From assembly GCA_019058515.1 (NCBI GenBank), contig JAHPYY010000166.1:1-31768 (forward strand): 31,768 nt of DNA, in the 5' to 3' direction. A model generated the notes under the pieces. The model worked only from the letters and a program-made list of their open reading frames with translations, did not search any database and was not told the DNA's origin. The DNA is from Promethearchaeota archaeon (GTDB taxonomy: Archaea > Asgardarchaeota > Lokiarchaeia > Sigynarchaeales > SOKP01). Both the position numbers and the translations under genes were made by a program. Shown here piece by piece: positions 24,249 to 31,768 of the stretch. Position 1 is the first letter of the stretch. Each line of letters starts with the position of its first letter.

Positions 24249-24773
24249 TTAAATTTTTCTTTTCGAAATAATAAATTGTTTTGTTTTCATACCGGTTAAA
24301 GCGCCGATAAGTGTTGTAGCGAATAATATTAATATATGTAAATAACCTCTCCCATCTCCAAATTGGAAGATGAGTGGTTCGAGTGAAAAACCAAACATAA
24401 TTGTATATAATACAAACGCTTCAGCAATAATTAATGGCACGAGCCAAATTGAAGCTTTTATTCCATAATGTGGAATGTCTTCTCTATAGGTCATAAAGAA
24501 GCAAGTAAAAAACAATAGAAGCAATGGTAAAAAAAATGTTTTTTCATATGCATTAAAAGTCCAAAAAAGCACTGTTCTGTCCATTTCTGTAAATGATAAC
24601 CATGCATTTTCGGCTTGATACATGGTGAAATTTGCGACTATTCCATAATACCCTAATAATACAATTATGTAGGCTAAAAAAATTCCCCCTTGCTTTCCCC
24701 AATTAATTTTAATGCGTTTATCTTGAGACTTATTTCTTTCCGCGATAATTTTCTCTTTATTTTCAACGATCAT
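24249..24773 (-). CDS. Small four-helix membrane protein heading the transporter operon
   Basis: The 174-residue protein has a lysine-rich cytoplasmic N-terminus (1-28) and about four hydrophobic segments (about 31-48, 78-93, 107-126, 147-162). I do not recognise a family. It is the first gene of the minus-strand operon and lies 19 bases before the DppB-like gene, so it is probably an accessory or stabilising subunit. It has no signal peptide or catalytic motif. Its helices do not obviously match the membrane heads of the two ATPases. Confidence 0.7.
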   Translation of the reverse strand: MIVENKEKIIAERNKSQDKRIKINWGKQGGIFLAYIIVLLGYYGIVANFTMYQAENAWLSFTEMDRTVLFWTFNAYEKTFFLPLLLLFFTCFFMTYREDIPHYGIKASIWLVPLIIAEAFVLYTIMFGFSLEPLIFQFGDGRGYLHILILFATTLIGALTGMKTKQFIISKRKI

Positions 24774-24844
24774 ATATACAAATCTTTGAGTTTATGACTA
24801 AAAATGATAAATTAATAATTACGAAATGTGATAGAAGAGAAACC

Positions 24845-24869
24845 TTTAAATAAATTACTATCGTTTATT
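24845..24869. promoter_or_regulatory. TATA box and operator C between transporter operon and binding protein
   Basis: TTTAAATA (24845-24852) overlaps the 21-bp element AATAAATTACTATCGTTTATT (24849-24869), whose outer arms AATAAA and TTTATT are inverted. On the opposite strand it matches the GRE2 promoter element at 29832-29852 in 19 of 21 positions. It lies in the 181-base gap between the two divergent transcripts and could control both. The distance to the binding-protein start (about 100 bases) implies a leader or a second promoter. Confidence 0.65.
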
Positions 24870-24954
24870 TAATCGTTTTAAATTACCATTGTAAATTTAA
24901 ATTTGTTTAAAAATCTATGTTATTGGATATCGAATCCAATAAAGGAACACTAAA

Positions 24955-27279
24955 GTGAAACTAAAAATGAAAAAAGTATCAAAAAATTTGCTCATAGCTC
25001 TTGTATTGACTTCATCGATTTTACTTACAATTCCAACAATAACAGTATTGGCTGAAGAGGAGGAAGATGTTCCCGTTTTTACAGTAGGAGCTTGTGGACC
25101 ACGCGACATCTATCATTGGAGTATGGAAGCTTATGTTGCTAGTTCCGGTGATTATTATTTGTATAATACACTTGAAAACCTATATATATGGCCGTTAGAA
25201 GCCGATAAAGGAAACATTGATAATTTAGAACCTGTACTTGCCACCAGTTGGACTGTTCATAATAGACCTTCTGAAATGACTGCTTCAGGATTCATGGCTT
25301 ATGATGGAATCGCTTATATGGATATTACACTTCGAGAAAATGTTAAATTCCACGACGGTTCGGATTGGAACGCAACAGTGTGTAAATGGAATATCGACAG
25401 GCTCTTTTACATTTTGGGAGATATCAACGATTGCCTTCCTGATCTTTATGATCCAAATGTACGTAATACGAGATATATTTATTGGATGAGTACTACTGAA
25501 TGGGCTCCTTACGCAACAAGCAGTTGGAACGTTGCAGATTTGACACCGGGACTTTACGCCGAATATGGACTATCAGCAGACCCATCTTACAACGGACTTT
25601 TAAGCTCTCGCTTTCCTCGAGTACAAAAAGTGACGATCCTCGACGATAAACAGTCAGGAGGAGAGGTTCGAGTATACTTTAACGATTGGAGTACAGGTCC
25701 ACAATACTTAGCAAATTTCGAGTTTATTTCCATAGCAGCTTACAAAGACTATTTTGATACACCTATCTTGGGATATGGAGATAATCCTTCCTTTCCTCAA
25801 GATGATCCTAGTATTTTTCCAGGACACTTAATAGGTACGGGTCCTTATATTTTTGAGGGGCACGACTTTATAAGCGGAACAGGCTCAATGACGAGAAACG
25901 ATGATTGGTGGAACGCAGCAACTCTACAGGCTCAAGGATGGTTTAATGTCCCAGAGGTACGATTGGAGCAGTTTTCGCATTCTTCTGCGGGATATAACGC
26001 AAGAACTACAGCACTGACTACAGGAGATATTGATTATGCAACTGATCGTGTATGGGAACCTTTGGACTATAGCACTGTTGCTGCTATTTCTGGAGTGAAT
26101 TATGTCGATATGGGGGTTGAAGCCTACGGAGAAACCATCGTGTTAAATTGCATAGACGAGACATACTTGAAATATTGGTCAGATATCGAATTGGATGTAA
26201 GCACATTAAAGATACCGGCTGGCTTGGGAAATTCTGTAGACGCAAGCGGTTATTATGCTAAAACTATAGACGCAAATGGAGTAAATCGCGCTTTTAGAAA
26301 AGCTTTATCCTATGCTTATGATTACAATACTTATCTCAATACCGGTAAAGCGGGTAGAGCAGTACGTTCTGGAGGTCTATTGGGAACTAAGCATGAATAT
26401 TACGATGCATCTATACCTCTCGCTTATTACAATCTCGCCATAGCTAGATCGACGCTTCTTGAAGATCCTTTTTGGGGTCCAATATGTGCTAATCGAGGTT
26501 TGACTGCTTTAAGCTCGGATGCAGACTGGAAAGCAGTTGCAAACGGTGCTAACCCGATCTATACATTTGAGTACCATTACGATGAGGCGCATATACCCTC
26601 TTATAACACTCTGGTTTCTTCTCTTGAAAATATCGGATGTGATATAGATGAAACTAAAGATGAACCAACTACATACACTGTAATAACACAATACACTTTT
26701 CCATTGTTTTCAGTCGATGGGTTTGCTATTTCACCATATCACGCCCGATTAAACGATCTTGGATACATCCAAGCTTATTTAGGAAGCTCATACATTTCCC
26801 AACATGCACCTTTTAGCGATCCAAGTTATGGGGTGATCTCAGACTATTACTTTTCATCACCTTATATCACAGACCCATATAATTACGCACTTATTCCATA
26901 TACAACCTATCCTTATGCTGGTTATAGTAACATGGGCTTTAATTTCAATACGACATGCAATAGTATAATTTCAAGATTATGGTTCCAAAACGACACTGGA
27001 AAAGAGAGCTTGTACCATGAATTAGCCAGATGGTGTCAAGATTATCAATTCCCTGCCATATACTTATCAAACGAGAAAACAGGTTATGCTATCAATAATG
27101 AATTTACTGCCCAATGGCATTCGAACTTTTTCACTTTTTCTTATGCCTATGTAAAGTATGTGGGACCTCAACCTGAAATTCCAGGTTATGAAACGGGCAT
27201 TATCTTAATCGTTGGGTTTTTATCTCTCGCTGGAGTTGCTTACGTGATATTACGGAAAAGAAAAGTAATGATAAAATAA
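24955..27279 (+). CDS. Solute-binding lipoprotein-like protein of an oligopeptide ABC importer (family 5)
   Basis: The 774-residue extracytoplasmic binding protein has a signal peptide at 1-32 (basic start, hydrophobic core, cleavage near VLAEE) and an SBP_bac_5 fold. Motifs include VKFHDGSDWNA, LIGTGPYIFEGHD and RAFRKALSYAYDY. The C-terminal membrane anchor (about 747-768) follows PGYE and ends in a basic tail RKRKVMIK, like archaeal PGF-CTERM-style anchors. It is longer than usual (500-600 residues) and rich in Tyr, Ser and Asn. The GTG start is supported by AAAGGA eight bases upstream; an ATG four codons later is the alternative. It is divergent from the permease/ATPase operon and delivers substrate to it. 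The ligand may be a peptide, nickel chelate, sugar or other molecule. Confidence 0.92.
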   Translation: MKLKMKKVSKNLLIALVLTSSILLTIPTITVLAEEEEDVPVFTVGACGPRDIYHWSMEAYVASSGDYYLYNTLENLYIWPLEADKGNIDNLEPVLATSWTVHNRPSEMTASGFMAYDGIAYMDITLRENVKFHDGSDWNATVCKWNIDRLFYILGDINDCLPDLYDPNVRNTRYIYWMSTTEWAPYATSSWNVADLTPGLYAEYGLSADPSYNGLLSSRFPRVQKVTILDDKQSGGEVRVYFNDWSTGPQYLANFEFISIAAYKDYFDTPILGYGDNPSFPQDDPSIFPGHLIGTGPYIFEGHDFISGTGSMTRNDDWWNAATLQAQGWFNVPEVRLEQFSHSSAGYNARTTALTTGDIDYATDRVWEPLDYSTVAAISGVNYVDMGVEAYGETIVLNCIDETYLKYWSDIELDVSTLKIPAGLGNSVDASGYYAKTIDANGVNRAFRKALSYAYDYNTYLNTGKAGRAVRSGGLLGTKHEYYDASIPLAYYNLAIARSTLLEDPFWGPICANRGLTALSSDADWKAVANGANPIYTFEYHYDEAHIPSYNTLVSSLENIGCDIDETKDEPTTYTVITQYTFPLFSVDGFAISPYHARLNDLGYIQAYLGSSYISQHAPFSDPSYGVISDYYFSSPYITDPYNYALIPYTTYPYAGYSNMGFNFNTTCNSIISRLWFQNDTGKESLYHELARWCQDYQFPAIYLSNEKTGYAINNEFTAQWHSNFFTFSYAYVKYVGPQPEIPGYETGIILIVGFLSLAGVAYVILRKRKVMIK

Positions 27280-27303
27280 AATTTTAAAATTCTATTTAAT
27301 AAC

Positions 27304-27331
27304 TTTTTTTTTGAATCTTTTTTTTTTTTTT
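27304..27331 (+). terminator. Double T-tract terminator of the binding-protein gene
   Basis: T9 (27304-27312) and T14 (27318-27331) lie 25 bases after the stop codon. No stable hairpin is needed for archaeal termination at such tracts. Confidence 0.6.
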
Positions 27332-27484
27332 AATATTGAACACAGCTTTTGCGAGCGAATTTAATAAAAAATACATTCTAACCAACGGAAATCGCTGAAT
27401 TATAGGTAAGAATTTGTAATTGTTTAAATAGTGTTAAGATATCAAGAAGAAACTAAATTTATTTAATGAATTTTAAAAAAGATA

Positions 27485-28558
27485 TTAATATTCTCTTAAA
27501 AGTTCTTTATTATATTCCTTCTCGCTTAATTTATTTAATGATGTGGTTAGGGAATTAAATATTGATGTGATGAAGCCTTTTGTTAAATTATTTAACCAAT
27601 TGTAATTTTCGTTTATTTCATTTTTGAGTAATTCGTCCGATTTTTTTATCAATATCACATTTGAATCCAATAGAATAGCGGGATCAAGCATTTCTCGCTC
27701 ATTTATTTCGAGTAGCTTGAGATTTTGTAACATACACTCCTGCAAATCATCATATAATAAGAGAGGAATGTATTTTAATACATCAACTTTGTAATTGCCT
27801 CGGTTTTCCTTGACTGAAGTAACACTAATTTCAGGATCTTCAATATCCTTCTCTAACAAGATAAAAACTTCTATATCAATGATTTCCGGATGATATTCAG
27901 TTCTTTTATGAATTTTGAACATTTCTCTATATTTTTTTTGCTTTTCTTTAAACAATTTAACCTGTTCTTGTTTTTTATTAACATCAACTAATATACTATT
28001 CCTCAACATTCTATCCCTACAAATATTATTTATAATCGTGCAATATTCCGTAGCAGCACCAACGATATCATCTCCATTTACCCAAGCTTTAAACACAGTA
28101 TACAAATAGGCTCTTAAAAATGCTGAGAAATCCTCTTCAAGTTGAGGCAAATTGCCGTAAAGATACCTTGTGGTGTCCCACCATTGATCAACAGCACTTT
28201 TTTTTAAGGAACGAAACAAAGTTTCTCGAGATCTAATTTCAGTAAAATATATTAATCTTTCAAGACCAAATTGTAAAAATGGCTCCGGATTAATTATCGC
28301 AAGTTCGGATTCGCTCAATGGAAACGTTATTGGTTCGCTAGGGCGGATAATTATAGAGTAATCGCCATTAAATACTCTATCGACCCTCATTGGTAAAGGC
28401 ATTATTGGATTACTCTCTAATTGATGGCTTAGAAAGGAAAAAAGTGGTTGATCGAATCGATTCGGTTCAAGTGGAAATACATCAATAAAGAAGAAAAAAG
28501 GGGCTGCGTCTGATTTATATGTTTTAAATTTGAATTGAGTTTTTCCTTTTTGAAACAT
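27485..28558 (-). CDS. Hypothetical protein, possibly cytoskeletal/adaptor-like
   Basis: This 357-residue protein has no family that I recognise. The N-terminal 85 residues look beta-rich with aromatic and proline residues (FFFFIDVFPLEPNRFDQP). The middle, with WWDTTRYLYGNLPQLEEDF, and the end are helical, with a charged stretch at about 195-215 (KKQEQVKLFKEKQKKYREM). It has no signal peptide, no clear membrane segment and no catalytic motif. It lies 29 bases behind the CPBP-type membrane protein gene, so they probably form one transcript. Codon use is as AT-rich as its neighbours. Confidence 0.7.
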   Translation of the reverse strand: MFQKGKTQFKFKTYKSDAAPFFFFIDVFPLEPNRFDQPLFSFLSHQLESNPIMPLPMRVDRVFNGDYSIIIRPSEPITFPLSESELAIINPEPFLQFGLERLIYFTEIRSRETLFRSLKKSAVDQWWDTTRYLYGNLPQLEEDFSAFLRAYLYTVFKAWVNGDDIVGAATEYCTIINNICRDRMLRNSILVDVNKKQEQVKLFKEKQKKYREMFKIHKRTEYHPEIIDIEVFILLEKDIEDPEISVTSVKENRGNYKVDVLKYIPLLLYDDLQECMLQNLKLLEINEREMLDPAILLDSNVILIKKSDELLKNEINENYNWLNNLTKGFITSIFNSLTTSLNKLSEKEYNKELLREY

Positions 28559-28587
28559 AATAATTTCCTATTTTTAATTAATATAAT

Positions 28588-29649
28588 TTATACAGCAATT
28601 AATAACCCGACAATAAATACAAAAAATCCAATGATAATATCAACAAATATCCGGAGATACTTGTCGCTTTTTGATTCATTTTCTATATCATCGTCTGTTA
28701 CATATTTTTTTAACATTTTTAGACCTATCGAAATACCGTCTTTTATTCGATTGTAATAATAAATAAGTAAAATCAAGCTAATTACTAATAACGGGAAATA
28801 AATAAAGAGTAATATTTCGATGTATTTCCACCCATTTGAAAAACACCAGATAATATAAATCATTAGGACATTACTCATTGAGTGGGAGAAAATAGCTGGA
28901 AAAAGCCAATTTTTTCTTAGAGTTAAGAGCGAAAGAATTATTCCAATGATAAATAATGGAAAAAACCAAATAAATGGATATAAAATGCTAAAATTTATGT
29001 AAAAAGAATTAATAAAAAAATTTAAGACAGAAAAAGAATAGAAGTATGCAGATATCAATACGGCCGAGATTGGATTAAACTTTTCGCTCGCTCTTTTAAG
29101 TACAAAACCCCTATAAATTGATTCTTCAGTAAACACAATACATGTCTGTATTACTATTAATAATGTTAAAAAAATAACAAAATCATCTATGAACAAGTAA
29201 TTATTTAAAATATTCAATCCCATTGAATAGAAATGATAAGTAAGCATCTCAGGAACTAAAAGATATAACAAGAAATCTAAAGGAATGAAAACCAAAAATA
29301 ATAGTAAGACACCATATAAGATTTGATACTTAAAATTACTTTTAGAGATTCTATATAACATGATATAACCACTAAACGTAGAAATGTTTGATTTTTTCCT
29401 CAATTTACTTTCATAAGAGCTAAAATACTTATCCATCAAATATATAGTTATTAGAATTGCGAAAAATACAATGATTGCTCTAATTACATAAAATAACATC
29501 CCAAATATTTCAGAATTTAACGAGATAGGGATAATAACCCATTCCAGAATTGAAACGCAAAAGATCAGTAAAAAGCAGACACAAATTTCATATAATAAAA
29601 ATTTAAACCTGTCCTTGATGATTTTTCGTTTAATCTGGCTTAGAACCAT
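28588..29649 (-). CDS. CPBP/Abi-family membrane protein with altered active site
   Basis: This 353-residue, strongly hydrophobic protein has about eight or nine membrane segments. The CPBP (Rce1-like) motif 1 is present as EESIYR (Glu175, Glu176, Arg180). The place of motif 2 (FxxxH) reads FSVLN (Asn210 instead of His). The last motif has His256 and Asn260 in FSHSMSN. CPBP proteins are intramembrane glutamate proteases or scaffolds; with Asn for one His, catalysis is uncertain. It is the first gene of a two-gene transcript with the unknown gene downstream and is divergent from GRE2 (208 bases). Confidence 0.8.
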   Translation of the reverse strand: MVLSQIKRKIIKDRFKFLLYEICVCFLLIFCVSILEWVIIPISLNSEIFGMLFYVIRAIIVFFAILITIYLMDKYFSSYESKLRKKSNISTFSGYIMLYRISKSNFKYQILYGVLLLFLVFIPLDFLLYLLVPEMLTYHFYSMGLNILNNYLFIDDFVIFLTLLIVIQTCIVFTEESIYRGFVLKRASEKFNPISAVLISAYFYSFSVLNFFINSFYINFSILYPFIWFFPLFIIGIILSLLTLRKNWLFPAIFSHSMSNVLMIYIIWCFSNGWKYIEILLFIYFPLLVISLILLIYYYNRIKDGISIGLKMLKKYVTDDDIENESKSDKYLRIFVDIIIGFFVFIVGLLIAV

Positions 29650-29827
29650 TAAAAATCTTCTTGGTTTTGATATGTTTTTCCAGTAATAATTCTATATCTC
29701 GTCTAATTTATTAATTTAATGTCCTCATCAAACTAATAATGAAATAATATCAAGAACATATTTCATATAGTATTGATTATCGCAAATTGAAAGAAATAAA
29801 TTAACTTAAAATATTATTTCCCAAAGG

Positions 29828-29852
29828 TTTAAATAAACGATGGTCATTTATT
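29828..29852 (+). promoter_or_regulatory. GRE2 promoter: TATA box overlapping operator C
   Basis: TTTAAATA (29828-29835) overlaps AATAAACGATGGTCATTTATT (29832-29852), a 21-bp palindrome with arms AATAAA.GA and TC.TTTATT. The start codon is six bases further on, so the TATA distance (about 27 bases) predicts a leaderless transcript. The element is the partner of that at 24849-24869. Confidence 0.7.
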
Positions 29853-29857
29853 GACAT

Positions 29858-31768
29858 ATGGTAATTCAAAATTATATACAATCTCCTCTCCTAGGTAATC
29901 CATCTGAGAGGGTTGGAAAGATAAGAGATGAGATGCTATCTCATCCTTTTGAATTCGATCTTGAACGAGCACGATGTTATACGCGAATATACAAGCAAAT
30001 GGAAAACGCACCTCCAGCTATGAAAAAAGCGAAAGCATTAGAAGAATTCTTGCGATGTATCCCTATCAGGATTGACGATCACGAGTTACTTGTAGGTAAG
30101 AAATCGAGTAGAGTAAGAGCTGATCCTATGGAAATAGAACTAGGAAGAAAGGTCGGAGTCTTTGATTTTCTTTTAGATGATACGATCGATCCAAAGCTCA
30201 AGGCATACTTCCGTTCTATCTATAGTCTTCTTGAGAGGTATCAACCACTTACGGAAGAAGAACTTAGAGAAATGAAAGAAGAAATTATTCCTTTCTGGAA
30301 GGGGAAGACACTTGATGATAAGAAAAACGAGCTGTTTAAACAAGCAGGTTTAATTAAAGAAGATGATAAAGCACCAAAGATTCCAATGTTCTCGTTAGGA
30401 GGAACTAATACTTTTGCGTTTGCTGGAATGCAAGGTCACACAATTCCCGGATATCCACGAGTATTAAAAATGGGATTCAAGGGAATTGAGCAGATCGCTG
30501 CGGATCAACTATCAAAGCTCAAAAAGGCAGACAAAAACTACGAAATCCGCAAAAGTTTTTATGAATCAGTTCTAGTGACTTCCAAAACCGTCTGCGATTA
30601 CTCCAATCGCTACGCAGATCTGGCGTTTGAAATGGCGAATACCGCTTCAGAAGAAAGAAGGGTAGAATTGTTGGATATTGCTGAGCGAGCGAGGAGAGTG
30701 CCTGCGTTTCCCCCCAATACATTCATGGAAGCCCTTCAATCTATATGGATGACTAATGTTGTTATGGAAATGAGTTACGGTGAAGGAAATATTTTTTCTC
30801 AAGGGAGAGTAGATCAATATCTTATTCCGTATTACAGAGCAGATATCGCAGAAGGACGGTTAATGTACGGAGAAGCTGTTGAAGCAATTGAAGAATACTT
30901 AGTTAAACTCTCTACCGTTGTCATAGCGGGACAAAATAATATAACAATTGGAGGAGTCGATAAAAATGGAATGGATGCGACGAATGAGGTTTCTTACTTA
31001 TTTTTAGAGGCTATATCAAATGTGAAAAGTTTGTTAAACACGCTTTCGATACGAATCTCTTCAAAAACACCCCATGAGTTCGTAAAAAGGGCAATAGAAG
31101 CGTTTCGACATACTTCAGGAATGGCGTTGCATAACGACGAAATTTTAGTACCTCAACTTCAGAAAACGGGATATGCCTTAGAAGATGCCCGAAATTATTC
31201 ATTAGTAGGATGTGTGGAACCACATGGCACTGGTAACGACTTTTCTTATACAGCTGGAAATGGTATTTGGTTTTCTGTAGTGCTTAACATGGCGTTAAAC
31301 GAAGGACGCACACTTTTGACTGGCAATGAAACCGTAGGAGCAAAAACCCCCAATCCGAGTACTTTTAATACTTTTGAAGACATAAAACAAGCGTTCGTCG
31401 ATCAATTGAAATTTGCCATCGATTTGGCCGTTAAAAAAGCTGAACTCAAAGACAAGGCATTTGCAGAGTATTTCCCATCCCCGTTGCTTTCATCGACGAT
31501 TGAGGGCTGCTTAGAGCGTGGTTTGGATGTAACTCGAAATGGTGCGATTTATAACAATAATCCAATGGGCGCTCAAGGATTAGGTACTGTAACGAATTCA
31601 CTTGCAGCAATTCGCTGGGCGGTATTTGAAGAAAATTTAGTTACAATGGGAGAACTTGTTAAGCACCTTCGTAACAATTTCAGGGGGGCAGAAGAACTCA
31701 AAGAATTATTGAGAAATAAGGCACCAAAATACGGTAATGGCGACGAAAGAACAGACGAACTCGCAAAA
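29858..31768 (+). CDS. Glycyl radical enzyme GRE2, 3' end cut by the window edge
   Basis: The frame from ATG 29858 is open to the last base (637 codons). The protein is clearly paralogous to GRE1, roughly four in five residues identical by eye. It contains the active-site Cys452 and Glu454 in GCVEPHGTGNDF; the glycyl-radical motif would lie beyond the window. Differences from GRE1 concentrate at about residues 85-180 (for example MFSLGGTNTFAFAGMQG against a different segment in GRE1) and just after the active-site loop (GIWFSVVLN against AIFLVVVFN). That fits altered substrate choice, although this is inference. It is expressed from the operator C promoter, unlike GRE1. No activase is seen in the window, but one might follow downstream. 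Confidence 0.92.
   Translation, partial: MVIQNYIQSPLLGNPSERVGKIRDEMLSHPFEFDLERARCYTRIYKQMENAPPAMKKAKALEEFLRCIPIRIDDHELLVGKKSSRVRADPMEIELGRKVGVFDFLLDDTIDPKLKAYFRSIYSLLERYQPLTEEELREMKEEIIPFWKGKTLDDKKNELFKQAGLIKEDDKAPKIPMFSLGGTNTFAFAGMQGHTIPGYPRVLKMGFKGIEQIAADQLSKLKKADKNYEIRKSFYESVLVTSKTVCDYSNRYADLAFEMANTASEERRVELLDIAERARRVPAFPPNTFMEALQSIWMTNVVMEMSYGEGNIFSQGRVDQYLIPYYRADIAEGRLMYGEAVEAIEEYLVKLSTVVIAGQNNITIGGVDKNGMDATNEVSYLFLEAISNVKSLLNTLSIRISSKTPHEFVKRAIEAFRHTSGMALHNDEILVPQLQKTGYALEDARNYSLVGCVEPHGTGNDFSYTAGNGIWFSVVLNMALNEGRTLLTGNETVGAKTPNPSTFNTFEDIKQAFVDQLKFAIDLAVKKAELKDKAFAEYFPSPLLSSTIEGCLERGLDVTRNGAIYNNNPMGAQGLGTVTNSLAAIRWAVFEENLVTMGELVKHLRNNFRGAEELKELLRNKAPKYGNGDERTDELAK

Noticed and set aside
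27600..27625. TTTTCGTTTATTTCATTT resembling half of operator C
   Set aside because: It is in the coding region of the 357-residue protein, only one arm matches, and there is no TATA context.
1..31768. tRNA, rRNA, CRISPR array, insertion sequence or bacterial microcompartment genes
   Set aside because: I looked for cloverleaf-like sequence, regular repeats, transposase motifs and shell-protein frames and saw none; a covariance-model or profile search would be needed to exclude short RNAs.

Overview
The window is AT-rich archaeal DNA. Evidence: TATA-like boxes (TTTAAATA type) close to start codons, T-rich terminators, two regulators of the bacterio-opsin-activator (HTH_10) type, a membrane-anchored solute-binding protein with an archaeal-style C-terminal anchor, and a tungsten-type aldehyde:ferredoxin oxidoreductase (AOR). 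The mix of AOR, orphan glycyl radical enzymes and lysine-rich linkers suggests an anaerobic Asgard (Lokiarchaeia-like) archaeon. That placement is inference only; no marker gene is present.

Layout. 1-2900: a decaying stretch, with a frameshifted gene (205-721), a leucine-rich-repeat tail abutting a truncated cbiC start (973-1333), an intact cbiA (1330-2679) and a broken gene end upstream of it. 3000-4722: a two-gene ABC-2 exporter. 4802-11193: an oxidoreductase module of a short-chain dehydrogenase, an HTH_10 regulator, a SCP2-SCP2-AOR fusion, a MoaD/ThiS-like protein with a Cys-rich head, and an AbrB-headed radical SAM/SPASM maturase. 11757-17563: a large alpha/beta hydrolase with PKD domain, a second HTH_10 regulator and a complete glycyl radical enzyme (GRE1). 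17660-27279: a TetR regulator, a five-gene oligopeptide-type ABC transporter operon and the divergent binding protein. 27485-29649: an unknown gene and a CPBP-family membrane protein. 29858-end: a second glycyl radical enzyme (GRE2), cut by the window edge.

Regulation is the most striking part. Three different palindromes each tie a local regulator to local genes. (A) GCTTGCGATCCCAAGC and a near copy lie just downstream of TATA boxes of the SDR and AOR promoters. (B) An exact 26-bp inverted pair centred on CTTGAATATTCAAG lies in the hydrolase/regulator intergenic region and at the GRE1 promoter. (C) AATAAA-N9-TTTATT overlaps TATA boxes of both the transporter/binding-protein region and GRE2. 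The window therefore looks like three separately switched parts of anaerobic catabolism: uptake, hydrolysis plus glycyl-radical cleavage, and ferredoxin-linked aldehyde oxidation. Substrates cannot be read from the sequence.
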